From positions 33,134,248 through 33,198,247 of the forward strand of contig NC_091298.1 of assembly GCF_038502225.1 (NCBI RefSeq): 64,000 nucleotides of DNA. Reading direction: 5' to 3'. Below are positions 21,653 to 31,700 of this stretch, piece after piece. The notes beneath the pieces were generated by a model. That model saw nothing but the letters and a program-made list of their open reading frames with translations. It ran no database searches and had not been told where the DNA came from. A program made the position numbers and the translations under genes. This DNA comes from Cherax quadricarinatus. Its lineage: Eukaryota > Arthropoda > Malacostraca > Decapoda > Parastacidae. Every line of letters starts with the position of its first letter. Position 1 is the first letter of the stretch.

Positions 21653-21705
21653 GTATTGGACTGATGAAGCCACTGTGTGGCGAAACGTTTCATCAGTAAA
21701 GATTA
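21653..21705 (+). ncRNA. Hammerhead ribozyme-like motif, subfamily 1
   Basis: GUAU-U-GGA-CUGAUGA-GCCAC..GUGGC-GAAACGUU-UCA. Core and stem II are intact; stem I keeps two of three inner pairs. Confidence 0.6.
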
Positions 21706-21992
21706 CCATATGTTGAAGCAAGATTCCAAAGGACATCTACATGACCTTCTTCACGGCTACTACAACTGCTACTACATCTTACCCATCCCTCTTGGTATGA
21801 CCTACTTCCACTGGGGAATCCTGCCTATCAGTGACTATGGCCTCGTCTGCTATACGTCCCAGTCCACTTAGCGTTAGTATATAAGCGCCAGTCTCCTTGC
21901 CTCTGCTCTTCACACCAACTCCAAGGCTGAAGGACTAATTACCTCATCTTTTGTATATAGTTCTACTGTCTTCAAATTATGTCCTAGAATCT

Positions 21993-22038
21993 GTATTGAT
22001 AAAGCCACTGGATGGCGAAAAGTCTACAATAAAGATAC
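21993..22038 (+). ncRNA. Degenerate hammerhead motif, subfamily 2
   Basis: GUAU-UGAUAA-AGCCACUGGAUGGC-GAAAAGUC-UACA-AUAAAG-AUAC. A short deletion removed the stem I bases before the core, and GAAAC is GAAAA. It is probably inactive. Confidence 0.45.
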
Positions 22039-22234
22039 TAAGATGTTGCATGTGTGCCTCAGTTTTCATCTTGTCGGTGTTGTATACCATTCTTGTACCA
22101 CAATGATGTTTATGTTGTAGCAGTGGTAAGATGGAATTTTAGATTAATGGAACTCGAAGAGGTCGTGTATATATCCTAGAGGTGAAATTTCATTTAAAAC
22201 TCTCTTACATCAGAAGTAAAACGGCAACAAGAGG

Positions 22235-22716
22235 CTGCAGTTATTCTCCAGGCGCATTCTGCTACAAATGTGGTCAATTTATTAAGACAAGAGCAAAGTT
22301 CTCTGTAACAGCATAAAAAAAATGTGTGAAGCTTACAAAGCATATTTTGGCATGCCAGTTGTGGACCAAGACAAGACCTGGGCGCCTCATGTTGCTTGTG
22401 AACATTGTAAGAAAATATTGGAAGGTAAGAAAGTCATTAGTTATGTGAAGGGTAAAATCTTGAATAGGAACATTTTTTTAAATGAAATGTAACAGAAACT
22501 AATTCTTTTGTTCTTTTACAGGATGGTATTGAGGAGAAAAAAAAGAGTCATGAAGTTTGCTGTTCCTAGAATAAGGCATGAACCCACTGATCACTCAACC
22601 AACTGCTGCTTCTGCCTGGTGGATCCTTCCTAACGCCAAACCGGGAAAAATGCACCTGCTATTTCTTATCCAGACCTTCCCTCTTCTATTGCATCAGTAC
22701 CACACAGTGCTGATAT
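22235..22716 (+). pseudogene. Multi-copy arthropod gene family remnant, 5' exons
   Basis: A first exon block encodes AFCYKCGQFIKTRAKFSVTA and, after an indel in an A-run near 22316, EAYKAYFGMPVVDQDKTWAP and HVACEHCKKILE with CxxC pairs. A clear GT-AG intron follows (22425-22521: GGAAG^GTAAGAAAG ... TTCTTTTACAG). The next exon reads GWY, then VMKFAVPRIRHEPTDHSTNC and CFCLVDPS, a stop (22632), and ISYPDLPSSIASVPHSADI. The Cys pattern suggests zinc binding. CR1 sequence begins at 22717, splitting this copy from its 3' part at 26824. I recall this family as an abundant uncharacterised arthropod gene; its function is unknown. Confidence 0.6.
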
Positions 22717-22886
22717 TAGAACATAAGAACGAAGGAACACTGCAGCAGCCCTACTGGCCCATGCGAGGCAGGTCCAAGTCTCCTACCGGCTTAAGCCAAT
22801 GCACCCAACCTAGTCAGGTCAGGTCACCTTGACTTAAGGGAGGAACACGGCAACCGTCCTGGTAGCACAAGCTAATCAGGTCCAAC

Positions 22887-24512
22887 TCACACCCACCCAC
22901 ACCCACTCATGTATTTATCCAACCTATTTTTAAAGCTGCACAACGTTCTGGCCTCTATAACTGTATTTGGGAGTTTGTTCCACTCATCCACAACTCTATT
23001 ACCAAACCAGTACTTTCCTATATCCTTCCTGAATCTGAATTTTTCCAACTTAAAACCATTGCTGCGAGTCCTGTCTAGGCTAGATATTTTCAGCACACTA
23101 TTTACATCCCCTTTATTTATTCCTGTCTTCCATTTATACACCTCAATCATATCCCCCCTAATTCTACGTCTTTCTAGAGAGTGAAGATTCAGGGCCCTTA
23201 GTCTATCCTCATAGGGAAGGTTTCTGATACATGGGATCAACTTTGTCATCCTCCTTTGTACATTTTCCAGAGCATTTATATCCCTTCTGTAATATGGTGA
23301 CCAAAACTGTCCAGCATAATCTAAATGAGGCCTAACCAAGGATGTATAGAGTTGAAGAACAACCTGAGGACTCCTATTATTTATGCTTCTTGATATAAAG
23401 CCAAGGATTCTATTAGCTTTATTGCGAACACTTATGCACTGTTGTCTTGGTTTCAGATTACTGCTAACCAGAACTCCTAAATCTTTTTCGCAATCCGTAA
23501 TATTAAGATCTACATTATTTAGTTTATATGTGGCATGGTTATTGTCCTGTTCAACATTTAGAACTTTGCATTTGTCTATATTAAACTGCATCTGCCACCT
23601 CTCCGACCACTGCATCAGTCTACTCAAATCTTCCTGGAGTGCTCTAATGTCCTCGTCAGAATGAATTCGACGGCCTATTTTGGTGTCATCGGCAAACTTG
23701 CTGATGTCGCTCTTTATGCCCTCATCTATGTCGTTTATGTATATTGTGAACAGCAGGGGGCCCAACACTGACCCCTGTGGAACACCGCTCGTGACGCTTC
23801 CCCACTCTGATTTCTCCCCATTTATGCAAACTCTCTGCTGCCTATTTGTCAACCATGCCTCTATCCAGGAAAAAATTTCTCCTCCTATTCCATGTGCCTT
23901 AATTTTCCTCAATAGTCTCTGATGTGGGACCCTGTCAAAAGCCTTACTGAAGTTCATGTACACGATATCATATTCATTACCATGAGCTACCTCCTCAAAT
24001 ACCTTAGTGAAAAAAGTTAACAAATTCGTAAGGCAGGAACGCCCCTTTGTAAAACCATGCTGAGATTCGTTGATTAATTTATGCTTTTCAAGGTGGCTAC
24101 GAACTGCCTCGGCAATTATTGATTCCATAAATTTTCCCGCTATGGAGGTTAGGCTTATTGGTCTATAGTTTGAAGCTAAGGACCTGTCACCTGCTTTGAA
24201 AATAGGTATCACATTTGCCATTTTCCACTTATCTGGCACCATGCCAGTTTGTAGTGATATGTTGAAAAGATTAGCCAAAGGTTTGCTAAGCTCCTCTTTA
24301 CATTCCTTTAGAACCCTTGCATACAGTTCATCAGAGCCTGGGGATTTGTTAGGTTTTAATTTATCTATTTGCCTAAGGACCATGTCACTTGTGACCCTAA
24401 TCGTGCACAGTTTATTATCGTCCTGTTCCACATAATTTATCATTTCTGGAATATCGCTGGTATCCTCCTGTGTAAAAACTGAGAGGAAGTATGTGTTAAA
24501 ACTTCTACACAT
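22887..24512 (-). CDS. CR1 reverse transcriptase, long open frame (copy 2)
   Basis: This 541-codon open frame is the longest in the window outside satellites. Motifs: FLSVFTQEDTSDI, KPNKSPGSDELYARVLKE, YRPISLTSIAGKFMES, GFTKGRSCLTNLL, motif A as VYMNFSKAFDRVPH, motif B GVPQGSVLGPLLF, motif C FADDTKIG, and a C-terminal SVRNKANRILGFISRSINNR, HLDYAGQFWSPYYRR and FGNRVVDEWNKLP. Copy 1 has LDFSKAFD in motif A, so the catalytic Asp is Asn here (GAT-type codon to AAC, near 23950) and this RT should be inactive despite the open frame. The first Met is internal; the true ORF starts in the upstream endonuclease. Confidence 0.85.
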   Translation of the reverse strand: MCRSFNTYFLSVFTQEDTSDIPEMINYVEQDDNKLCTIRVTSDMVLRQIDKLKPNKSPGSDELYARVLKECKEELSKPLANLFNISLQTGMVPDKWKMANVIPIFKAGDRSLASNYRPISLTSIAGKFMESIIAEAVRSHLEKHKLINESQHGFTKGRSCLTNLLTFFTKVFEEVAHGNEYDIVYMNFSKAFDRVPHQRLLRKIKAHGIGGEIFSWIEAWLTNRQQRVCINGEKSEWGSVTSGVPQGSVLGPLLFTIYINDIDEGIKSDISKFADDTKIGRRIHSDEDIRALQEDLSRLMQWSERWQMQFNIDKCKVLNVEQDNNHATYKLNNVDLNITDCEKDLGVLVSSNLKPRQQCISVRNKANRILGFISRSINNRSPQVVLQLYTSLVRPHLDYAGQFWSPYYRRDINALENVQRRMTKLIPCIRNLPYEDRLRALNLHSLERRRIRGDMIEVYKWKTGINKGDVNSVLKISSLDRTRSNGFKLEKFRFRKDIGKYWFGNRVVDEWNKLPNTVIEARTLCSFKNRLDKYMSGCGWV

Positions 24513-25803
24513 TTCCTTATCACTGTCAGTGAGCTGACCCGAGGAACTTTTGAGTGGGCCTATCTTGTCCCTGATCTTACTTCTGTATACCTGAAAGAAT
24601 CCTTTGGGGTTAGTCTTCGAATCTCTTGCAACTTTAACCTCTTAATCTCTTTTTGCTTTTCTAATTCCTTTTTTTATTTCTCTCTTTAACTGAATATATC
24701 GATTTCTTAATTGCCCCTCTCCTCTTTTGATTTGTCTATATATGCCTCTCTTTTGACCAATTAGATATTTTAATCTATTGTTCATCCATTTAGGATCATT
24801 TTTGTTTGATCTGATTTCCCTATTAGGAACATAATTTGATTGAGCAGCTAGAACTATGCCCTGGAAAGCGTCGTATCGGCATCCATCACCACCTACCTGA
24901 CCCTTAGTCAGGTCATTCCAGTTCAGCCCACCTAAGTAATTTTTCAGTCCTATGAAATCAGCCAAGCGGAAGTCAGGGACAGAGACTTGATTGCCATTAT
25001 TAGGGGAATTCCATGATATATTAAAACTGAGTGATTTGTGATCACTTTCCCCAAGCTCATCATTAACCTCAAGATTATTAATTAGTGTTTCCCTACTGGC
25101 AAGAACCAAGTCAAGGAGGTTATTTCCCCTAGTTGGCTCTGTCACAAACTGTTTTAAAAAAACAATCCTGGATCGTATCAAGAAAGTCACCTGACTCTAA
25201 ATTTCCTGTCAAATTGCTCCAGTCAATCTGTCTATAGTTGAAATCTCCTATTAGCACAACATTTTCGTTTGTAGATGCCTTACGAATTTCGTCCCATAGA
25301 AGTTTACTGAACTCCCTACCCTGTAAATTACACAGAAAATTAGTTTTTCTCGGCCCTCGAGAAGCTGTAACCAAACAGATTCAGTGGCTGACGCTTCTAA
25401 TTTTATATCTTGTCTAACACAACAATTTAAATTGTCTCTGACATACATCGCTACTCCACCACCTTTCCTGTTGACCCTGTCAGTGTGGAATAATTTATAG
25501 CCTTGTATGTGACATTCAGAGGGCATCTCTCTATCTTTCAGATTGAGCCAGGTCTCTGTTATAGCAATAATATCTGTTTCCTGCACTTGCAATTAATCTT
25601 AGCTCATCTATATTATTTCTTACACTCCTGCTATTAGTATAGTAAACCTTAAGGGAGCTAGTCCCTTGCTGCCCTCTGCTGTCCCCCTTTGTTTGCTGAC
25701 CTGATCTATTGTTTTTATTTATAACTTCATGCTGAATGCCTTTTATACATTTACTGTTTCGAACCCTAGTGTTGCAACCTGCTTGTTTCCCACACACACC
25801 CAT
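24513..25803 (-). pseudogene. CR1 ORF2 endonuclease and linker (copy 2)
   Basis: Frames 25803-25531, 25592-25251, 25374-25129 and 25190-24642 overlap and together give an APE-type endonuclease: VYYTNSRSVRNNIDELRLIA, IIAITETWLN (Glu), GGGVAMYVRDNLNC, VLIGDFNYRQIDW (Asp/Asn) and LGESDHKSLSF (SDH intact). The linker has RSNKNDPKWMNNRLKYLIG and KKGIRKAKRD. Four frame changes (near 25580, 25330, 25170 and 24640) prevent one continuous ORF. The sequence 24641-24513 joins to the RT frame after a further shift. Confidence 0.78.
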
Positions 25804-25817
25804 ACCTCTATCTTCTA

Positions 25818-26743
25818 TCAGTTTAAAATCATAGGCATTTCACCAATGGCCTTCTCAATCGAGTCTGCAAGTGCTACCACCCCAGCCCCAGAGAGATGTA
25901 CCCCATCCCTTGCATACATATCATGTTTGCCATAAAAGTTGTTCCAGTTGTCAATGAATGGGATTGCAAGTTCCTTGCAGTATCTGTCTAGCCAGCAATT
26001 TACACCAATTTCCCTAGACAACCATTCATTTCCTACTCCCCTTCTGGCAAGATGCTACATATGATTGGGATCCCTCCCTTAGACTTAATGAAATCTATAG
26101 CTGACCTGTACTTATCTATCAGCTCTTCTCTCCTACCCTTCCCAATATCATTTCCACCAGCACTGAGACAGATAATGGGCTTGTTCCCATTACCTGACAT
26201 GATATTATCCAGCCTGTTGACTATGTCCCCAACACCAGCTCCAGGGAAGCACACTCTATCTCTCATCTTCTTATTCCTATTACAAAAAGCACGGTCAATA
26301 TATCTTACCTGAGAGTCACCAACCACAAGAATGCGCTTACCTCCATTAGCAGGGCCAGTAGTACCCTTACCTTCACTGGCCACTGAAGTACATTCATCCT
26401 GAAGAACAGAGAAGCGGTTTCCTACCTTCAGATCTTCACTCTTAACTTTCCTTACTCTGATGCGCCTCCCATTACTGTGAACCACTCGCCACTTGTAGCA
26501 GGTGCTGGGCTGCACCTCACTGCTGGTAGCCGTTGCTACCTCCCCATCTACAGCCTCCTCACAGCGAGAGACAGACTGCACCTCACTGCTAGAAGCCTCA
26601 TTTCCCACAACTCCAACCACCTCAAACTCTCTCCCAGACCCATTGAGGTGGACCTTCAGCCTCCTAATCTCCTCCTGGAGAAGCAAGACCTCCTCCTTCA
26701 ACTCTCCAACCTCAATTTTTAAAACACTGCAGAAGCAAGCCAT
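25818..26743 (-). pseudogene. CR1 ORF1, SGNH/GDSL esterase-like protein (copy 2)
   Basis: The first frame (26743-26033, 236 codons) starts with a coiled-coil-like segment (VGELKEEVLLLQEEIRRLKV, residues 11-32). After a linker the esterase domain shows the GDSQVRYIDR block (residues about 143-152), FPGAGVGDIVNRL and SAGGNDIGKG. One frameshift near 26030 moves to 26021-25818, which holds the final NWNNFYGKHDMYARDGVHLS block with the Asp-x-x-His pair. All esterase blocks are therefore present across the two frames. This ORF1 architecture (coiled coil plus esterase) is known in CR1/L2-type LINEs, where it is thought to bind the RNA or remodel membranes. Confidence 0.75.
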
Positions 26744-26823
26744 GCTTTGTAACCGTCCACGCTAATCCCCAAAGCAGCTCAGGGTCTGTGACCTCACGTG
26801 ACGACTGACCACTGACCACTGGC

Positions 26824-28200
26824 GACTGACCACTGTACCTACACCTCCAGAAAGATGTCAACCGTCAGAAGAAGAAAACAGCAAATCAGAAAATGAAGAG
26901 CACAGTGAACAAGATTATGATCTCACAGATGCAGCTGTTGGGAGGAATCCTTACTACCCAAACCAAACAGACCTCAATGACCTTATCAGAGATCTTGGTT
27001 TGACAAAGTCAAATGCTGGGCTTTTGATTTCAAGGATCAAGGAGTGGGACTTTGTGAATGAAAGTGTGCAAGTGACAAGCCAAAGAAAACGTCACCAACA
27101 TTTCTCAAGTTTCTTCACTAATGAAGATAGGTTGTGTTACTGTAATGATGTATTAGGCCTGTTTGATGCAATTGCAATTGCATGCAATCCAGACGAGTGG
27201 AGACTCTTCGTTGACAGCTCCTTCAGAAGCCTAAAAGCTGTACTTCTGCACAATGGGAACAAGTATCTATCTCTTCCCTTGACTCATTCATTGCATCTTA
27301 AGGAGGACTACAACAGTGCCAAACATCTACTGAAAGCTTTGAACTACGATAAGTATGGCTGGGAGGTTATTGGAGACTTCAAAATGGTGGCATTTTCGAT
27401 GGGACTCCAAAGAGGATTTACCATGTTTCCCATTTATTTCTGTCACTGGATTAGTAGAGAGAGAGCAGCACATTACCAGAGGAAGCATTGGTCTCAAAGG
27501 ACTGAGTTCTCAGTAGGAAGACATAATATCAAACGAACTATTGGTGGGTCTTCAGAAGGTTCTGTTCCCTCCATTACACATCAAACTAGGGCTAATGAAA
27601 AAGTTTATTACAGCACTTGACAAAGAGTCTGCAGCCTTCAAGTATCTTCAAAACTTCTTTCCCAAGCTATCAGAGGCAAAGGTGAAGGTTGACATCTTCA
27701 CTGGAACACAAGTCAGGAAAAATCATGGAATGCTCAGAATTTCCAAAGAAGCTCACAGAGAAGGAAAAGGAAGCCTGGAAGAGTTTTGTTGTAGCACAGG
27801 GCTTTCTGGGCAACAACAAGGCTGACAATTATGTGGAACTTGTTGAGACCTTGATAAAAAAAACTATGGTCAAATGGGCTGTAAGATGTCCCTTAAGGTC
27901 CATTGATACTGATCTTAACAATTTCAAGGAGAATATGGGAGCATACTCAGAGGAGCAAGGGGAGCGCTTCCACCAAGATATAATGGACTTTGAACACAGA
28001 TATCAGGGATCTTATAATGAAAACATGATGGGAGACTATATTTGGGGGCTTAAACGGGAAAGTGATTGGTTGCATGTTCGCAAATCTAGAGAAACTGCTC
28101 ATTTTTAACTTTGTAAATATGTTACTTTGAGGGCAATTGCGTTGCCTAATAATGCTATGCACAGGAAGAAAACAGCTTCTAAAGGGCAGCAAACAGTAAT
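26824..28200 (+). pseudogene. Multi-copy arthropod gene family remnant, 3' part
   Basis: The frame resumes with VPTPPERCQPSEEENSKSEN, an acidic stretch, and PYYPNQTDLNDLIRDLGLTK. A long open block (27000-27540) includes CNDVLGLFDAIAIACNPDEW, RLFVDSSFRSLKAVLLHNGN, LTHSLHLKEDYNSAKHLLKA and GFTMFPIYFCHWISRERAAH. A one-base shift near 27540 leads to GLQKVLFPPLHIKLGLMKKF and a second near 27720 to TEKEKEAWKSFVVAQGFLGN, AYSEEQGERFHQDIMDFEHR and YQGSYNENMMGDYIWGLKRE. The conserved EEQGERFHQD and MMGDYIW phrases identify the same repetitive arthropod family as 22235-22716. The function is unknown; a DDE-like or domesticated-transposon origin is possible but not shown. Confidence 0.65.
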
Positions 28201-28740
28201 TAAACTCAACACCAACTATTACAACTGTTTCTCAAGAACATCACCTCATCTTAGATCAAAGATCATTAAGTGACAGAATGACTCGAGTTTGGCACATGTT
28301 TGTACAACATAAAAAGATCAATTAAATGAAGTCAGTTGACCAAATGAACTCGCTGGCCGACAATTAGCTCCCACTTCATGCTTTTCCTTATATGTAAGTT
28401 CCATAATAATAAAGAGAATTTCAAATGAGCTGACGTAGGCAACAGCTGTAAGCTTGTTTAAGAACTCTTAACCTAACAGCGTAAAAACCGTTGTGTTGAA
28501 GAACAAAAAAGAGAGGGGACACAGAAAACGGAAGAAAACCAGCTATATCACTTTATACAATGCTAGGTTACACTTCTTTGCAGTACCTGTTGCAGGTCCC
28601 TTCTATCTTGTCATTCATTTCGAGCGAAATTTTCAAGCAACTGATTTGCAGTGTTCAGTTTAATGGCAGCACACACGCCTATTCTCCCTCAGCACTCACA
28701 GTTATTGCTCATTTACATTTAAGTGTTAGCAGCTAGGTGG
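28201..28740. other. No gene recognised
   Basis: This is AT-rich flank between the gene remnant and the large satellite, with nothing supportable. It may include the 3' UTR of the remnant. Confidence 0.4.
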
Positions 28741-28742
28741 TT

Positions 28743-31700
28743 TATACACAGGTGTTACTGGCAGTCACTGCTATGCACAGGTGTTACTGACAGTCACTGC
28801 CATACACAGGTATTACTGACAGTCACTGCTATACACAGGTGATACTGACAGTCACTGCTATACACAGGTGTTACTGGCAGTCACTGCTATACACAGGTGT
28901 TACTGGCAGTCACTGCTATACACAGGTGTTACTGGCAGTCTCTGCTATAGACAGGTGTTACTGGCAGTCACTGCTATACACAGGTGTTACTGGCAGTCAC
29001 TGCTATACACAGGTGTTACTGACAGTCACTGCTATACACAGGTGTTACTGACAGGCACTGCTACACACAGTGCTTATGACAGTCACTGCTATACTCAGGT
29101 ATTACTGACAGTCACTGCTATACACAGGTGTTACTGACAGTCACTACAATACACAGATGTTACTGACAGTCACTACTATACACAGATGTTACTGACAGTC
29201 ACAGCTATACACAGGTGTTATTGACAGTCACTGCGATACACAGTGTTACTGACAGTCACTGCTATACAAAGGTGTTACTGACAGTCACTGCTATACACAG
29301 GTGTTACTGACAGTCACTGCTATACACAGGTGTTACTGACAGCCGCTGCTATACACAGTGTTACTGACAGTCACAGCTATACACAGTGTTACTGACAGTG
29401 ACTGCTATACACAGGTGTTACTGACGGTCACTGCTAGCACGGGTGTTACTGACAGTCACTGCTATACACAGGAGTTACTGACAGTCACTGCTATACACAG
29501 GTGTTACTGGCAGTCACTGCTATACACAGGCGTTACTGACAGTCACTGGTATACACAGTGTTACTGACAGTCACTGCTATACACAGTGTTACTGACAGTC
29601 ACTGCTATACACAGTGTTACTGACAGCCACTGCTATACACAGTTCACTGACAGTCACTGCTACACACAGTGTTATTGACAGTCACTGCTATACACAGGTG
29701 TTACTGACAGTCACTGCTATGCACAATGTTACTGACAGTCACTGCTATACACAGGTGTTACCGACAGTCACTGCTATTCACAGGTGTTACTGACAGTCAC
29801 TGCTATACACATAAGATACTGAGAGTCACTGCTATACACAGGTGTTACTGAGAGTCACTGCTATACACAGGTGCTACTGACAGTCACTGCTATACACAGG
29901 TGTTACTGACAGTCACTGCAATACACAGGTGTTACTGGCAGTCACTGCTATACACACGCGTTACTGACAGTCGCTGGTATATACAGTGTTACTGGCAGTC
30001 ACTGCTATCCACAGGTGTTACTGCCAGTCACTGCTATACACAGTGTTACAGACCGTCACTGCTATACACAGTGTTACTGACAGTCACTGCTATACACAGT
30101 GTTACTGACAGTCGCTGCTATACACAGTGTTACTGACAGTCACTGCTATACACAGTGTTACTGACAGCCACTGCTATACACAGTGTTACTAACAGTCACT
30201 GCTATACACAGTCTTACTGACAGCCACTGCTATACAAAGTGTTACTGACAGTCACTGCTATACACAGTGTTACTGACAGTCACTGCTATACACAGGTGTT
30301 ACTGACAGTCACTGCTATACACAGGTGTTACTGACAGTCACTGCTACACACAGGTGTTACCGACAGTCACTGCTATACACAATGTTACTGACAGACACTG
30401 CTATTCACAGGTGTTACTGACAGTCACTGCTATACACAGGTGATACTGACAGTCACTGCTATACACAGGTGTTACTGAGTCACTGCTATACACAGGTGCT
30501 ACTGACAGTCACTGCTATACACAGGTGATACTGACAGTCACTGCTATACACAGGTGTTACTGAGTCACTGCTATACACAGGTGCTACTGACAGTCACTGC
30601 TATACACAGGTGTTACTGACGGTCACTGCTATACACAGGTGTTACTGACGGTCACTGCTATACACATGTGTTACTGACAGTCACTGCTATACACAGGTGT
30701 TACTGACGGTCACTGCTATACACAGGTGCTACTGTCAGTCACTGCTATACACAGGTGCTGCTGACAGTCACTGCTATACAGAGGTGTTGCTGACAGTTAC
30801 TGCTATACACAGGTGTTACTGACAGTCACTGCTATACATAGGTGTTACTGACAATCACTGCCATACAGAGGTGTTACTGACAGTCAATGCTATACACAGG
30901 TGTTACTGAGAGTCACTGCTATGCACGGGTGTTACTGACAGTCATTGCTATGCACAGGTGTTACTGACAGTCACTGCTATACACAGGCGTTACTGACAGT
31001 CACTGCTATACAAATTTGTTACTGCCAGTCACTGCTATACACAGTGTTACTGACAGTCACTGCTATACACAGGTATTACTGACAGTCACTGTTATACACA
31101 GGTGTTACTGTCAGTCACTGCTATACACAGGTGTTACTGACAGTCACTGCTATAAAAAGGTGTTACTGACAGTCAGTGATATACACAGGTGTTACGGACA
31201 GTCACTGCACGGGTGTTACTGGCAGTCATTGCTATGCACAGGTGTTACTGACAGTCACTGCTATACACAGGTGTTACTGACAGTCACTGCTATACACATT
31301 TGTTACTGTCAGTCACTGCTATACACAGTGTTACTGACAGTCACTGGTTTACACAGGTATTACTGACAGTCACTGCTATACACAGGTGTTACTGACAATA
31401 ACTACTATACACTGGTGTTACTGACAATAACTACTATACACAGGTGTTACTGACAGTCACTGCTATACACAGGTGTTACTGACAATAACTACTATACACA
31501 GGTGTTACTGACAATAATTAATATACACAGGTGTTACTGACAGTCACTGCTATACATAGGAGTTACTGACAGTCACTGCTATACATAGGTGTTACTGACA
31601 GTCACTGCTATACAGATGTGTTACTGACAGTCGCTGCAATACACAGGTGTTACAGACAGTCACTGGTATACACAGTGTTAATGACAGTCACTGCTATACA

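Larger units (their letters stand above)
21078..22115. mobile_element. Composite of nested, inverted hammerhead elements
   Basis: The outer ends mirror each other: TATACCATACCGACAAGATG at 21087 (minus end) and CATCTTGTCGGTGTTGTATA at 22067 (plus end). Inside lie a head-to-head palindrome (21113-21231), a minus motif of the UUGAUAA type (21243-21295), a minus (21390-21442) and a plus (21653-21705) motif of the CUGAUGA type flanking about 210 bases, and a plus CUGAUAA motif (21993-22038). At least two subfamilies are nested. The ORF at 21677-21871 has no recognisable domain. Confidence 0.65.
22717..26822 (-). mobile_element. Near-full-length CR1-type LINE, copy 2, antisense in a gene remnant
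   Basis: On the minus strand the element runs 5' region (26822-26744), ORF1 esterase (26743-25818), ORF2 endonuclease and RT (25803-22887), and a 3' UTR ending in GTTCTTATGTTCTAAT at 22717. The gene remnant's translation stops at 22716 and resumes at 26824, which defines the insertion. Only a few indels break ORF2, so it is younger than copy 1 at the reading-frame level. A short GACTGACCACT repeat lies at the 5' end (26795-26825). Confidence 0.88.
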
